From: Balneolaceae bacterium | GTDB lineage: Bacteria; Bacteroidota; Rhodothermia; Balneolales; Balneolaceae | Direction of reading: 5' to 3' | DNA: 64,000 bases | NCBI GenBank assembly: GCA_020832415.1 | Contig: JAFIES010000143.1 | Coordinates: forward strand, 1 to 64,000 | In this document: piece after piece, positions 45,301-53,633 of the stretch | Layout: every line of letters starts with the position of its first letter | Numbering within the stretch: the stretch's first letter is position 1 | The notes under the pieces: generated by a model | Seen by the model: only the letters and a program-made list of their open reading frames with translations | What the model was told of the DNA's origin: nothing | Database searches by the model: none | Made by a program: the position numbers and the translations under genes

Positions 45301-45586
45301 CGTTAATGAGATCATGAACGGTGGCAAAGTCAGATCTGTAGGTATGCCTTATGGTTCGGATTCATCTCAACCAGGAACGAGTGAAATGGGTATCCAAATT
45401 GATGAAATCATCCAAAATCATTTGGTGGTAGATTGGCAGTTTAAGACAGATATTAAGAATGCAATGCGGCAGGATATTGACGATTACCTTTTCTCATTGC
45501 GGGATAAGGGTGTAGAATTAACATTGGAGGAAATGGATGATATTATTGAAAAATCTATCGAATTGGCTATCAGGAATTACACATGA
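42353..45586 (+). CDS. hsdR: Type I restriction endonuclease HsdR
   Basis: 1077 residues. N-terminal nuclease of PD-(D/E)xK type (PDIVLFVNGIPLVIIECK, Asp152, Glu166, Lys168), superfamily-2 helicase with Walker A TQGSGKS (351-357) and Walker B DEGH (451-454), then the helical C-terminal domain that docks on M2S. It translocates DNA and cuts away from unmethylated sites. It overlaps the next gene by 4 bp. Confidence 0.95.
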   Translation: MNTPSYIEDHSSQIPALTMLSKLGYEYLPPEKVEAMRGIHSEVLLKPVLEEQLRKINKIEFHGKTYPFSNHNISAAVDKLSDAPLVSGLIKTNEQLYHLLTLGSSFEETIEGDRKSFSLHYIDWEHPENNVFHVAEEYSVQRSGSYKEYRPDIVLFVNGIPLVIIECKRPDLKVREKDQQPVDQAISQHLRNQKNDGIPGLYVYSQLLLGLAVNSNKYATTGTPNKFWSTWKEKFETEEEEQIHDRKLEELKNESLHPDLFEGVFSDRFRYVKSHFEALQKGDQKVTDQDKILYGLCRPARLLRFIKRYTLYDAGEKKVARYQQFYAVEKTLTRIQSLEQGKRQGGVIWHTQGSGKSLTMVMLAKGIALDKGIPDARIVLVTDRVDLDDQIYETFDDCDLEPVQASTGKHLIELLRQKKRAVITTVINKFEAVIKKSKVKEESPNIFVLVDEGHRTQYGTANVRMQQTFPNACFIAFTGTPLMKQEKHTARKFGGIIDTYTIKEAVSDKAVVPLLYEGRHIPQEVNKKPIDTYFERISERLNEKERADLKKKFSRADQLNEAEQKLMTICYDISDHFSKTWQGSGFKGQLTVHSKTAAIRCKQFLDEFGKVSSEVIISGPDTREGHEDMDEENIDIVQKFWKRMMERFGTEKEYNKQLIYQFKSDEDPEIMIVVDKLITGFDAPRNTVLYIARSLKEHKLLQAIARVNRLFEGKDFGYIIDYYGILGELDEALTTYSELQEFEEEELEGTLADIQQEIEKLPERHAHVWDIFNGIDRSLDAQYYEQHLEDEDIRDEFYERLSLFARTLKMALSTFDFIQNTDPKKVNQYKNDAKFFMSLRSSVKARYSDAIDYGQYEKQVQKLIDTHVTSSEVVKLTEQVNIFDEDKFEQELAKVEGDAARADRIASRTKKSISLVIDEDPALYKKFSEMLEQTISNWKARRLSDAEYLKRVKEIMEKVRSRSSDDIPEELKGKKAAQAIYGIVNEIMNGGKVRSVGMPYGSDSSQPGTSEMGIQIDEIIQNHLVVDWQFKTDIKNAMRQDIDDYLFSLRDKGVELTLEEMDDIIEKSIELAIRNYT

Positions 45587-46275
45587 ACACCATTAATTAC
45601 GGGAAAAAAGAGATTGGTTATGAATTGCAATTTACAGACCGTAAAACATTGGGAATAACGGTTTATCCTGATTTGAATGTGGTAGTAACCGCACCAGAAG
45701 ATGTCAGCAAGGAGAAAGTCCAGGAAAAAGTTAAATCCAAAGCACGCTGGATTTTAAAACAGCTTCGGACATTTGAGAAGTATCAGCCACTCTCCAAATC
45801 CAAAGAATTTGTTTCGGGGGAAACCCATCTGTATTTAGGCCGACAATACTTATTAAAAGTAGAAAAAGGTTCTGATAATCAAGTAAAACTGAAGGGTAAA
45901 TACCTGAGGGTAAAATCCAAAAACAAGAAAAAGGTTGAAGGGTTGGTATATGACTGGTACCGGTTAAAAGCTCAGATTCATTTCAGTACTATTTTAGATG
46001 ATCTGTTGCCGGAATTTGAGAATCATGATCTGAAAATAAATGAACTCAATATTCGCAAAATGAATACTCGTTGGGGCAGCTGTACTCCCGGAGGTATCAT
46101 TACATTAAACTTACACCTGATTAAGGCTCCAAAACGGTGTATTGAATATGTGATATTGCATGAGCTTTGCCACCTTATACATCATAAACACGATGCCGCT
46201 TTCTACCGCTTGTTGAATTCAAAGATGCCTCACTGGAAAAAGTGGAAAGAGAAGCTGGAAATTACATTAGCTTGA
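45583..46275 (+). CDS. YgjP-like zinc metallopeptidase (M48/SprT-like, DUF45)
   Basis: 230 residues. The zinc site is ILHELCHLIHHKHDAAF (HExxH at 193-197, further His following), with MNTRWGSCTPGG upstream, the family hallmark. The gene overlaps hsdR by 4 bp, a frequent arrangement in type I loci, so the two are translationally coupled. Its role there is not known; a link to clearing protein from DNA is a guess from the SprT-like fold. Confidence 0.85.
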   Translation: MNTINYGKKEIGYELQFTDRKTLGITVYPDLNVVVTAPEDVSKEKVQEKVKSKARWILKQLRTFEKYQPLSKSKEFVSGETHLYLGRQYLLKVEKGSDNQVKLKGKYLRVKSKNKKKVEGLVYDWYRLKAQIHFSTILDDLLPEFENHDLKINELNIRKMNTRWGSCTPGGIITLNLHLIKAPKRCIEYVILHELCHLIHHKHDAAFYRLLNSKMPHWKKWKEKLEITLA

Positions 46276-46350
46276 TTGGGAATGTTTATCTTCCAAATCT
46301 TCAATTATATAACGTGTTATCAGCATCCATGTCAAACATAAAACGCACAT

Positions 46351-46367
46351 GTTCGCAATTTGCGAAC
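46351..46367. promoter_or_regulatory. Palindromic operator of the higBA module
   Basis: GTTCGCAA-T-TTGCGAAC, a perfect 17-bp palindrome 28 bp before the higB start, with TAGCTTAG (46375-46382) as a -7-like element between. This is where HigA should bind. A 10-bp version GTTCGCGAAC lies inside the higA frame at 47149-47158. Confidence 0.75.
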
Positions 46368-46394
46368 TTTTTTGTAGCTTAGAAGCGTTATGAA

Positions 46395-46739
46395 ATGAGA
46401 ATACACCTAATTAAAGAAAAAACGGTTATTGATTATGCAAACGAACATGCAACATCAACCGGTGCATTTTTACGATGGATCGAAATAATAAAAAATGCAG
46501 ATATAAAGAAACCACAAGACTTTGTTGACCTGTTTGGCTCAAAAAGTGTTGACATACTGGGTAATAAAAGCGATCGAGTATGTTTTAATGTTGGTGGAAA
46601 TAAACACCGGATCATTTGTTCCTATTATTTCAATGAAACGGTAAACACAGTCACTATTTTTGTAAAATGGATTGGAACTCACGCAGAATATGACGCCATT
46701 AATGAACGAGAAGAACAGTATACAATAGATAAGTATTAA
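46395..46739 (+). CDS. higB: HigB-type mRNA interferase toxin
   Basis: 114 residues, RelE superfamily. The C-terminal FVKWIGTHAEYDAI and the middle GNKHRIICSYYFN are typical of the HigB_toxin family. HigB cuts mRNA on the ribosome and arrests growth unless HigA holds it. Toxin-before-antitoxin order is usual for hig. It is the first gene of a three-gene module and follows an operator palindrome; it starts 119 bp after the metallopeptidase gene. Confidence 0.9.
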   Translation: MRIHLIKEKTVIDYANEHATSTGAFLRWIEIIKNADIKKPQDFVDLFGSKSVDILGNKSDRVCFNVGGNKHRIICSYYFNETVNTVTIFVKWIGTHAEYDAINEREEQYTIDKY

Positions 46740-46745
46740 AAGATT

Positions 46746-47264
46746 ATGGATACCCTGAAATACAAAGTGATTAAAAGTGATGTGCAATACATCGAGTATG
46801 CTAATCGACTTGAGGAATTGGTTACCAAAGGCCTGGAAAGCCAGGAAGCTATAGACGAGTATGAGTTGCTTTATCTGTTAATCCGCACCTGGGATAATGA
46901 GCATCGGCTGGCTCCGGAATTAGATCCGATAGAGCTCATTAAATCGTTAATGAAAGATCATGAATTATCACAAAACGATCTTGCTAATATAGCAGGGGTA
47001 GGGAAAAGCTATATCTCTGAGATTTCGAATTATAAGAAAAGAATGTCTAAAAAGGTTATTCGAAACATTGCTGAACATTTTAAGATCCAACAAGAGGCAT
47101 TAAACAGGCACTACCGATTGGAAGGTGAAGGTAAATTTGAAGAACGAGGTTCGCGAACAAGTAAAATTTTCGATTTTAAAACCGGTGAACTGGTAAGTTA
47201 CACTGAATCGACTCGCGGATTTGAAGTTCAACCAGATGATCCGAATTATTCAATAGCTAAGTAG
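46746..47264 (+). CDS. higA: HigA-type antitoxin with extended C-terminus
   Basis: 172 residues. An N-terminal helical part precedes an Xre-type HTH (MKDHELSQNDLANIAGVGKSYISEISNYKKRMSKK, about 80-115). About 45 residues follow the HTH (RLEGEGKFEERGSRTSKIFDF... to the end), longer than plain HigA. In toxin-antitoxin-chaperone modules such tails act as chaperone-addiction regions bound by the SecB-like partner. It starts 6 bp after higB and ends 2 bp before the SecB-like gene. Confidence 0.85.
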   Translation: MDTLKYKVIKSDVQYIEYANRLEELVTKGLESQEAIDEYELLYLLIRTWDNEHRLAPELDPIELIKSLMKDHELSQNDLANIAGVGKSYISEISNYKKRMSKKVIRNIAEHFKIQQEALNRHYRLEGEGKFEERGSRTSKIFDFKTGELVSYTESTRGFEVQPDDPNYSIAK

Positions 47265-47266
47265 GA

Positions 47267-47719
47267 ATGAAAGAAAAGAAAAATGTTGATGTATCCTTTG
47301 GGCTAAATTCTTTTGAAATAGAATCATATGAATTTAAGAAGCCTAAAAAAAAACTTAATGTAAACAAGTTAGGATACCAAATTCAGTTTAGGCCAGATAT
47401 TGACGTTGATAATGACACCTTCATTATTGAGATGAAGGTTCAGGCAAAATTTGGGAAAGAATCTGATGAGGCGGTCGGGTCTATACACACAAAGACAAAC
47501 TACAGGGTAATTCTTTTAAAAGATTTAGTAAAAGAAGGAAAACTTGAATTGCCAAAAAACCTTGCTGTTACGCTACTTAGTATTGCACTCTCAACAACAC
47601 GTGGTGCTTTAGCAGCAAAATCCGAAGGAAATATCTTGGCTGAAAATGTGATGCCTCTCATTAACCCTGAAGAGATGTATGAGTCTTCTCCTTTAAAAGG
47701 AGCTATTGAATTAGATTAA
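47267..47719 (+). CDS. SecB-like chaperone of a toxin-antitoxin-chaperone module
   Basis: 150 residues. The beta-rich part (QIQFRPDIDVDNDTFIIEMKVQ, IHTKTNYRVILLKDL) leads to a helix LAVTLLSIALSTTRGALAAKSEG and LINPEEMY, which corresponds to the late helix and Pro-Ile-Asn-Pro end of SecB. General SecB is tetrameric and holds unfolded proteins; TAC-type copies instead protect a fragile antitoxin. The gene is 2 bp after higA, and no secretion gene is near, which favours the TAC role. Confidence 0.72.
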   Translation: MKEKKNVDVSFGLNSFEIESYEFKKPKKKLNVNKLGYQIQFRPDIDVDNDTFIIEMKVQAKFGKESDEAVGSIHTKTNYRVILLKDLVKEGKLELPKNLAVTLLSIALSTTRGALAAKSEGNILAENVMPLINPEEMYESSPLKGAIELD

Positions 47720-47848
47720 GAAAATTAAGCATCTTTAGATTTATCCGGTATTGTTTTTATAGCCTATCTTATCTTCAATTTGGACATCTCTGCTCATCCA
47801 ACTTGTCAGCTCTGTTATTGCAAATTCAGCAATCAAATAAGGAAGAAC

Positions 47849-48046
47849 TTAAAGTTTTCTATCTCTCAACTTTTTAACTGCATATGCTCCGCCTGCGGTT
47901 GCCAGAAGTACAAGTCCGCCGATGGGTGCCTGATCGGGTTTGTCTGGCGGTGGCGGCGGGGCCTGGGCCATCAGCCACTCCGGCAAGCCAATCAGAATTG
48001 CAAGTGTGAGGATGAGTAGAATGAATGCGAGTGTTGTAGTTTTCAT
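47849..48046 (-). CDS. Small PID-CTERM-like membrane protein
   Basis: 65 residues. A hydrophobic signal (about 1-27, ending LMA-QAP) leads to a proline run and then PIGGLVLLATAGGAYAVKKLRDRK, a short hydrophobic helix with a basic tail. This matches the PID-CTERM-type sorting tail of Bacteroidota small proteins. It lies after the SecB-like gene, facing it, and just downstream of the large secreted protein on the same strand. Confidence 0.65.
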   Translation of the reverse strand: MKTTTLAFILLILTLAILIGLPEWLMAQAPPPPPDKPDQAPIGGLVLLATAGGAYAVKKLRDRKL

Positions 48047-48125
48047 TGTTTGAATATTGTTTAGTAATGATTTGCCAATCGTAAGTATTTCCTATTTATT
48101 ACCATCAATTGCTGACCTTCTATCT

Positions 48126-51100
48126 CTATTTAATCAGTGTCATCTTGCGCATCAACATCTGATTGGAGGTGTTGAGCCGGTACATATAAATACCACTGCT
48201 GAGGTTTGACGCATCAAAGTTTACCGAATGACTGCCAGCGGTTACCTGCCCATCTACCAGAGTGGCGATCTGGCGGCCCGACATATCGTACACCGTCAGG
48301 CGAACCTGGCTGCTCTCCGGCAATTGAAAATTTATCTGAGTGGTTGGGTTAAATGGGTTCGGATAGTTTTGATTCAGGGTCAGCTTAACAGGCGTTTCTC
48401 CGGTATTTATATCCAACTGCTTGGATGTGCTAATGATGAACCGGTGACCGGTGCTACTCTGTTTTTGCAATCCGGTTTGAAGCATACCCATTGGATTTGA
48501 CGGAGTTTTTGCTGCCTCCCTGATCATAAATTCATACCTCATACCCTGCTCCAAACGAAGGCTGTGGCCGGTTTCCAGATCGTTCAGGTAAAGGGTCAGT
48601 CCATTGGATTCTATATCCGTTACTTTTAGTTTGTAGCTTCCAGGCCGCGTGGCTTGGGTGACAAGCGGAATCTCCAGATCCTGCCCCATCGGGTAGTGGC
48701 CGATATCCATCAAGCCTGCATCCTTCTGCGTGGCCAGCAGTGCATAACCGGAAGAGAGCGGCTCCAGCTGCCAGGCATCGCCATCCGTAAAATTTTGTGA
48801 GCCATCTGCAGAAAACCGCAGCCATGCGCTGTTGCTCATACCCTGGCCGTTCAACTCAAGACGAACCAGCGGCTGGGTGGTTTGCTCTTTTCCATAGAAA
48901 CTTGCTACATCGGTAGTCTTATCAGCCTGAGTAAAGCTGATCGATGGGTTTGATCCACTGCTCTGTACAAAAAAGCCCTGGAAGGGGTGAATCACTCCGT
49001 TAAAGTCACCTGAACCTGCTGAGCGAGTAATCCAGCTACCGCTCTGCTGACCATCGGGCTGGCCGCCGTCTCCGCCATCACTATTGGGTTCCCAAACATA
49101 AATGGCATTACGTACATTGGTCCGGGAAAGCCCGTCCCAGCTCACGGGCGAGCCAAACGGATTGCCGATTAGCGACCATCCGTCTTCGTTGGAGTTCAGT
49201 GAAGGAGATACACCCGAAGCATGCTCGCTTCCGGTTATGGGAAGTTCTTTGTCAAACCCGCCGGTTACACCCGGGGATGAAATATCATCATCTTCGTAAA
49301 CCATCACCAGCAGGCCTTGCCCGGCTGATAGTATGGCTGTGGTCAGATCAGGCACAGCAATCCACCAGGGTGATGCATCATCAGTCTCACCCAGGTAGTC
49401 TGAGTCAAGATCCCAGGTATAAATGTTGGGGCTACCGGAAGAGAGATCCACTCCTGTGATTCCCTCGCCTTGGGTCCAGATGGGGCCAAGAAAGGTGGAC
49501 AATGGAACTCCGGCCGGGGTGGTGAGCAGGCGCCAGCCTTCCTGTCCGGTTAACGTCAGGATGAGTTCATCATCGGCTTGAAAGGATACTTCATCTCCGT
49601 AGGCAATTCCTTCGGAATTTTCGGCAAAGGCACGGTAGTAGATGGTAGTGCCGAAGGGAAGCAGACTTACTGTGGAGCTGAACTCACCAAGACCATCACC
49701 CATCTCTTCAACAAAGCCCTCACCTGGATCAAAACCCTCAGTGGTGCTCCAGATTATACCGCGGTTGATAATGGGGGATCCACCGGTTGATGTCACTTCT
49801 CCGCTTAATGTAGCACTGGTTGCTTCTACTTCGTCTTGAGTTGGCGTAGTGGCAACCGAAGGCGGGCCAATCATGGTTCCGGAAATAATCAGGTCGGAGC
49901 CGATGCCATCGAAGGAAACATCGCTGTCATTAATATTGAGTGTGGTGATATTAGCAAGGCCGCCACCGGGCAGTAAATTTGTGTCACTTCCCAGATCTAT
50001 TCCGGAATAACCATACACCCGAAAGGTTACGGGGCCTTCCAGGTCTTGATAGGATTCATCCAGCAATACACTCATCACACGCTGAACCATAACCCTGTTG
50101 CTCACTTCAGGAATAGTCAATTCACCGATGTAATCACCTTGATTAAACCCGTCGATGTTGGAGTACAGACGGAAAATTTCAGGTCCGTTCCCACCAATAT
50201 TCGTGGTCTCGCGCCCTAACCCGATCGTAATATTGTTGAGGGTTAAGCGATAATCTTGATCAGGCTCAATGGTAAATTCAAAAAAAGACTGATTTGTATT
50301 AAAACTTTCCTGCCAGCCCACAAGTATGATGGAGCCCAGGGCTTCTTCCCAGTAGTCGGTGTCGATACTCAAATTACTTGCATAGGTAAGAGTGGAGACG
50401 CTAAGATTGGAGTGAAATGACGCAGGAGCTAACGAAGAAGCCGAAAAGCCGTCGATGCTTCCTATATCAAAACGAGCGAGTTCCGGAGCTAACGTTGCAA
50501 ACGTAACGGGATCAGAATACATGGTGCCTTCTTCGGAAGTAATAACATAGGCGCGAACTGTATATTGTGTAAGTTCAAGCAGGCCCGATATACTTTGGCT
50601 GAATGCTCCATCTCCCGAACCTGAACTAATTTGTGTCGATCCCATCCCGCCAATAGTGGGGGTACTGTTAATCGATGTTTGGGAATAAACAAATCCGCGA
50701 CCGGTAATATTGAGTCCGCCATCAGCTGGTATAGAGGCGCCAAACGTCACGGAAGTTTCACCAAGGCTGGATACACCCACGGTAGAAAGTGTAAGCTCCT
50801 CCGGATCGAATACCGTACCGGTAAGAATTACATTTGAGCCTGTTCCTTCATATGAACTAAAAGTACCACCCGGAACGCCCTTAGGGTGTACATTAGGCTC
50901 CATATTTGCCAAGCCACCGCCGGGTGGGAAGCTTCCTACTACTACATCACCATGACCGTGGACGCGAAACGTGACTTCTTCGATGCCGTTAAACTCCGAT
51001 GGAAGATCAATACTCATTGTTGCTTGCCTGACACCACCGGTAGCTGCAGGTAATACAAGTTCTTGCAATATAGTACTGTAGCCATCCAGACTGGAATACA

Positions 51101-51482
51101 CACGGAACGTTTGTGGGCCGGAAAGGCCGCTTGTTGATTCCCTGCCTACGCCAAGTGTAAGATTGCTTAATGCCAGCTCTTTGCCGCCATCGGCCGAAAT
51201 AGTAAACTCAAAGTAGTTATTATTGATATTAAATGAGCCGGCATCCCAGTTCACAAGAAAAATACCTTCGTGCAGGTTTTCCCAGAAACCGTTGTCTGGC
51301 TGAAGGTTGCTGGCGTAGGTAATAGGTGTTGCCGAAACATCTGCCGCAGTAAATGAAGGCGCTAAACTTGAAGCAGTAAATCCGGTTACGCTTTCGATAT
51401 CAAATTCTACTAAGGTTTGCGCATTAACCATACCGAACCATCCAAAAACGAGTAAAGGCAGAAGTTGTAGGAATTTTTTCAT
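48126..51482 (-). CDS. Large T9SS-sorted secreted protein with duplicated N-terminal module
   Basis: 1118 residues. After a signal ending VNA-QTL come two copies of a 230-residue beta module (DIESVTGFTASSLAP at about 27 and DIGSIDGFSASSLAP at about 340; each holds a GVGRES/GLGRET and VYSSLDG-type core), FN3-like repeats (SVTFGASIPADGG, ATLSGEVTSTGGS), and a domain opening LTLTGQEGWRLLTTPAG. The C-terminus is a T9SS type A sorting domain (LNQNYPNPFNPTTQI, YDMSGRQIATL, SSGIYMYRL, MTLIK). It is exported and probably surface-bound or released. The ligand is unknown; a related protein starts at 58397. Confidence 0.85.
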   Translation of the reverse strand: MKKFLQLLPLLVFGWFGMVNAQTLVEFDIESVTGFTASSLAPSFTAADVSATPITYASNLQPDNGFWENLHEGIFLVNWDAGSFNINNNYFEFTISADGGKELALSNLTLGVGRESTSGLSGPQTFRVYSSLDGYSTILQELVLPAATGGVRQATMSIDLPSEFNGIEEVTFRVHGHGDVVVGSFPPGGGLANMEPNVHPKGVPGGTFSSYEGTGSNVILTGTVFDPEELTLSTVGVSSLGETSVTFGASIPADGGLNITGRGFVYSQTSINSTPTIGGMGSTQISSGSGDGAFSQSISGLLELTQYTVRAYVITSEEGTMYSDPVTFATLAPELARFDIGSIDGFSASSLAPASFHSNLSVSTLTYASNLSIDTDYWEEALGSIILVGWQESFNTNQSFFEFTIEPDQDYRLTLNNITIGLGRETTNIGGNGPEIFRLYSNIDGFNQGDYIGELTIPEVSNRVMVQRVMSVLLDESYQDLEGPVTFRVYGYSGIDLGSDTNLLPGGGLANITTLNINDSDVSFDGIGSDLIISGTMIGPPSVATTPTQDEVEATSATLSGEVTSTGGSPIINRGIIWSTTEGFDPGEGFVEEMGDGLGEFSSTVSLLPFGTTIYYRAFAENSEGIAYGDEVSFQADDELILTLTGQEGWRLLTTPAGVPLSTFLGPIWTQGEGITGVDLSSGSPNIYTWDLDSDYLGETDDASPWWIAVPDLTTAILSAGQGLLVMVYEDDDISSPGVTGGFDKELPITGSEHASGVSPSLNSNEDGWSLIGNPFGSPVSWDGLSRTNVRNAIYVWEPNSDGGDGGQPDGQQSGSWITRSAGSGDFNGVIHPFQGFFVQSSGSNPSISFTQADKTTDVASFYGKEQTTQPLVRLELNGQGMSNSAWLRFSADGSQNFTDGDAWQLEPLSSGYALLATQKDAGLMDIGHYPMGQDLEIPLVTQATRPGSYKLKVTDIESNGLTLYLNDLETGHSLRLEQGMRYEFMIREAAKTPSNPMGMLQTGLQKQSSTGHRFIISTSKQLDINTGETPVKLTLNQNYPNPFNPTTQINFQLPESSQVRLTVYDMSGRQIATLVDGQVTAGSHSVNFDASNLSSGIYMYRLNTSNQMLMRKMTLIK

Positions 51483-51601
51483 GTGTGAGATTTTATTGGT
51501 TTCTAATGAAAGAATAAGTATTTGCCGTTCTTGCGCAGTTTCGCATTGCTGAAGTTGAAAGGTTTAAGGCGCTGTCTTAAATCATTTTTTTTGAAAAAAT
51601 T

Positions 51602-51631
51602 CCTCTGCCCATCTATGTATATTGGCAGAGG
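51602..51631 (-). terminator. Terminator after the tail-collar gene
   Basis: 8-bp stem (51602-51609 and 51624-51631, cctctgcc/ggcagagg) followed on the minus strand by a T run, 80 bp after the stop at 51712. The 229-bp gap to 51482 is otherwise empty and should contain the promoter for the large secreted protein. Confidence 0.75.
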
Positions 51632-51711
51632 AAAAACATTTTCATGGTTCGCATTTACCGGTACTTAATCCGGTTTGCAGTTCCTGTAACATAACCTGAT
51701 TCCGTTTGATG

Positions 51712-52302
51712 TTAATCACGCTGTGGAAATATCCCCTGAAGCGCGATAACCCAATTAATAACCAGGTATGGTTGCATGTTGGTGTGGGGCATGCTGCCAC
51801 CGGCCGGGTCAATATTAACATTGGCAGAACCAGCTAATGATGCACCTTCTACTGTGTTTGCCTTGTTACCATAAGCCAGCTGTGGTGTAAAAACACGGTT
51901 TTCCATAACTCCCACTTTGGCAGGAACATCTCCGGCCTGAGGGGTTTCTCGTGATGCATTGTTTGTGCTATAAACAGGTGTTACAGAAATGGAACCGGCT
52001 TGGGCACCATGTGTATGAGCAGGCATCTCATTTGCTGTTAGAGTTACCGATTCAACACCTCCCTGCTGACCCAATGTATATTGGCTGCCACCTTGTATTT
52101 GTCCGGCTCCAATGGGCGCTCTTCCACGCAAATCAGGTAAATTAAAGTAGGTTGAGCCGTTTCCTCCATAGGTGGTTCCAATCAGGGCGAATAATGCCTG
52201 ATTTTGAGATATCTGCATTTGCTGGCCATTGCAATATGCCCAGGATTTTGGGGCAAAATTGGCAGCCCAGGCCATAAGCATCGAAATGAAGGGTTCATCC
52301 AT
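51712..52302 (-). CDS. Phage tail collar domain protein (microcystin-dependent-like, MdpB)
   Basis: 196 residues. The first 60 (DEPFISMLMAWAANFAPKSWAYCNGQQMQISQNQALFALIGTTYGGNGST, DLRGRAPIG) are the tail collar domain; a His-rich MPAHTHG follows, and VINWVIALQGIFPQRD closes it, typical of the MdpB family. In phages such proteins form fibre collars; in bacteria their role is largely unknown. No phage gene lies beside it. The PBP1-like gene upstream on the same strand is its likely operon mate. Confidence 0.85.
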   Translation of the reverse strand: MDEPFISMLMAWAANFAPKSWAYCNGQQMQISQNQALFALIGTTYGGNGSTYFNLPDLRGRAPIGAGQIQGGSQYTLGQQGGVESVTLTANEMPAHTHGAQAGSISVTPVYSTNNASRETPQAGDVPAKVGVMENRVFTPQLAYGNKANTVEGASLAGSANVNIDPAGGSMPHTNMQPYLVINWVIALQGIFPQRD

Positions 52303-52463
52303 TGTTAGTCCTCGTTTTTTGTGATGTGATCAGAATAATTTCACTTGATATTACTCATCACGCACCGGTTTATTTGTTTTAGGTTAAAGATGCAAACTAT
52401 GCATCAGCTTCTGATTGCATGAAAAAGCAACCAAGTGTTTTTGCACTATTTTTGCCATACGGT

Positions 52464-53633
52464 TCATATACACAAATAGGGATTTTTCCACCCGGTAACA
52501 GACTCTTCGTGAATTTCCCTGAACACCTGGTGATTGAATGGCATAGCTTGTCCCTGCCCGATTACCATTCTGCTGATATGCTGATCACCGGACTGAATTT
52601 TCTCTATATCTATTTCCGGCAGTTTATAACCCGAATCCAGATAAAAATTGCGTTCACCACGTGGCGTTCTGATCTGTTCATTCTTCAACAGCTTGCGGGC
52701 TTCGGCATACAACTTTGATTTCAGATGCGGGTAAATAATGCCGATTATCAAACCTGATTCATATCCTAACAAGGAGAAAACATTGGCCATCGTACCTGTT
52801 CGAGCAATGTACTTTTCCCTGAATACTTTATTCTCTTTCTCAGTGGATTCAAAATTCCACATAGATGCGCTATGCAGGGTTAATTGCTCACCTTTCACAA
52901 GTTCCAGCATTTCCGGAGAACTCATGTGTGGAGAAACCAATAGCGGAATGTTATTGAAGTAAGAGTTTGCGGCTAAGACTTTCAGGCATTGAATGGCATC
53001 TTTTCCTGAAAACAATACATTCAAATAGGATGGTTTGCCCTGTTTTTTAAAATGCTGAACCAGTTGCTCAACATATTCGGAAAATTCCTTTTCTTGTTTG
53101 ATACCATGTGGAATTACAATATAGTCTACCACCTCACTCCCAGCAATTTCAGTTCCGTGCCGGAATGCCGAATGCATATGATAACCTGATTCATACAAGG
53201 GCATCATAACAGCTCCCCGATCTCCAAACTCTTGTTGCGCCCACACTCCTTTTGCAAACTCTGCCTGCCAGTATTGAAAACTATTATTGAAAACAAAGTC
53301 TGATACTATTTCGGTATTTGGCAGGTATTCGCCAAGGTCTGTAAACAATGCCAGCTTTCCAGACGCTTCAATGATTTGCAAGAGTTCCGGAAGTGTCTTG
53401 TAGCTGATTGGACCAGTAACCATATCTGCCTGAAGAAATCCGTATAACTTTTGCAGTGCGTCTGCCACCATCTGACTCTGTCCCTGCTTGATGTACTCTG
53501 GTAAAAAATCGATCGAATTATGCAGCGATTCCGGCAAACCACACATTAAGCCGTGCATAAAATCTATGGACATTTGTGGATATGTTGAGGAAAATGGACA
53601 CAGTACCCCTACTGTAACTTTATTCGATAACAT
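52464..53633 (-). CDS. PBP1-like ligand-binding protein without signal peptide
   Basis: 389 residues resembling Leu/Ile/Val-type ABC substrate-binding proteins: KVTVGVLCPFSSTYPQMSIDFMHGLM at the start, YLNVLFSGKDAIQCLKVLAANSYFNNIPLLVSP, and LGYESGLIIGIIY. There is no N-terminal signal or lipobox, although such proteins are normally exported, so it may be a cytoplasmic sensor or be exported otherwise. It lies 162 bp upstream of the tail-collar gene. No ABC permease or ATPase gene is near. Function unknown. Confidence 0.65.
   Translation of the reverse strand: MLSNKVTVGVLCPFSSTYPQMSIDFMHGLMCGLPESLHNSIDFLPEYIKQGQSQMVADALQKLYGFLQADMVTGPISYKTLPELLQIIEASGKLALFTDLGEYLPNTEIVSDFVFNNSFQYWQAEFAKGVWAQQEFGDRGAVMMPLYESGYHMHSAFRHGTEIAGSEVVDYIVIPHGIKQEKEFSEYVEQLVQHFKKQGKPSYLNVLFSGKDAIQCLKVLAANSYFNNIPLLVSPHMSSPEMLELVKGEQLTLHSASMWNFESTEKENKVFREKYIARTGTMANVFSLLGYESGLIIGIIYPHLKSKLYAEARKLLKNEQIRTPRGERNFYLDSGYKLPEIDIEKIQSGDQHISRMVIGQGQAMPFNHQVFREIHEESVTGWKNPYLCI

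Noticed and set aside
46351-46367. CRISPR or phage att core at the GTTCGCAA palindrome
   Set aside because: No spacer-repeat array occurs and the site sits at the usual operator position of higB.
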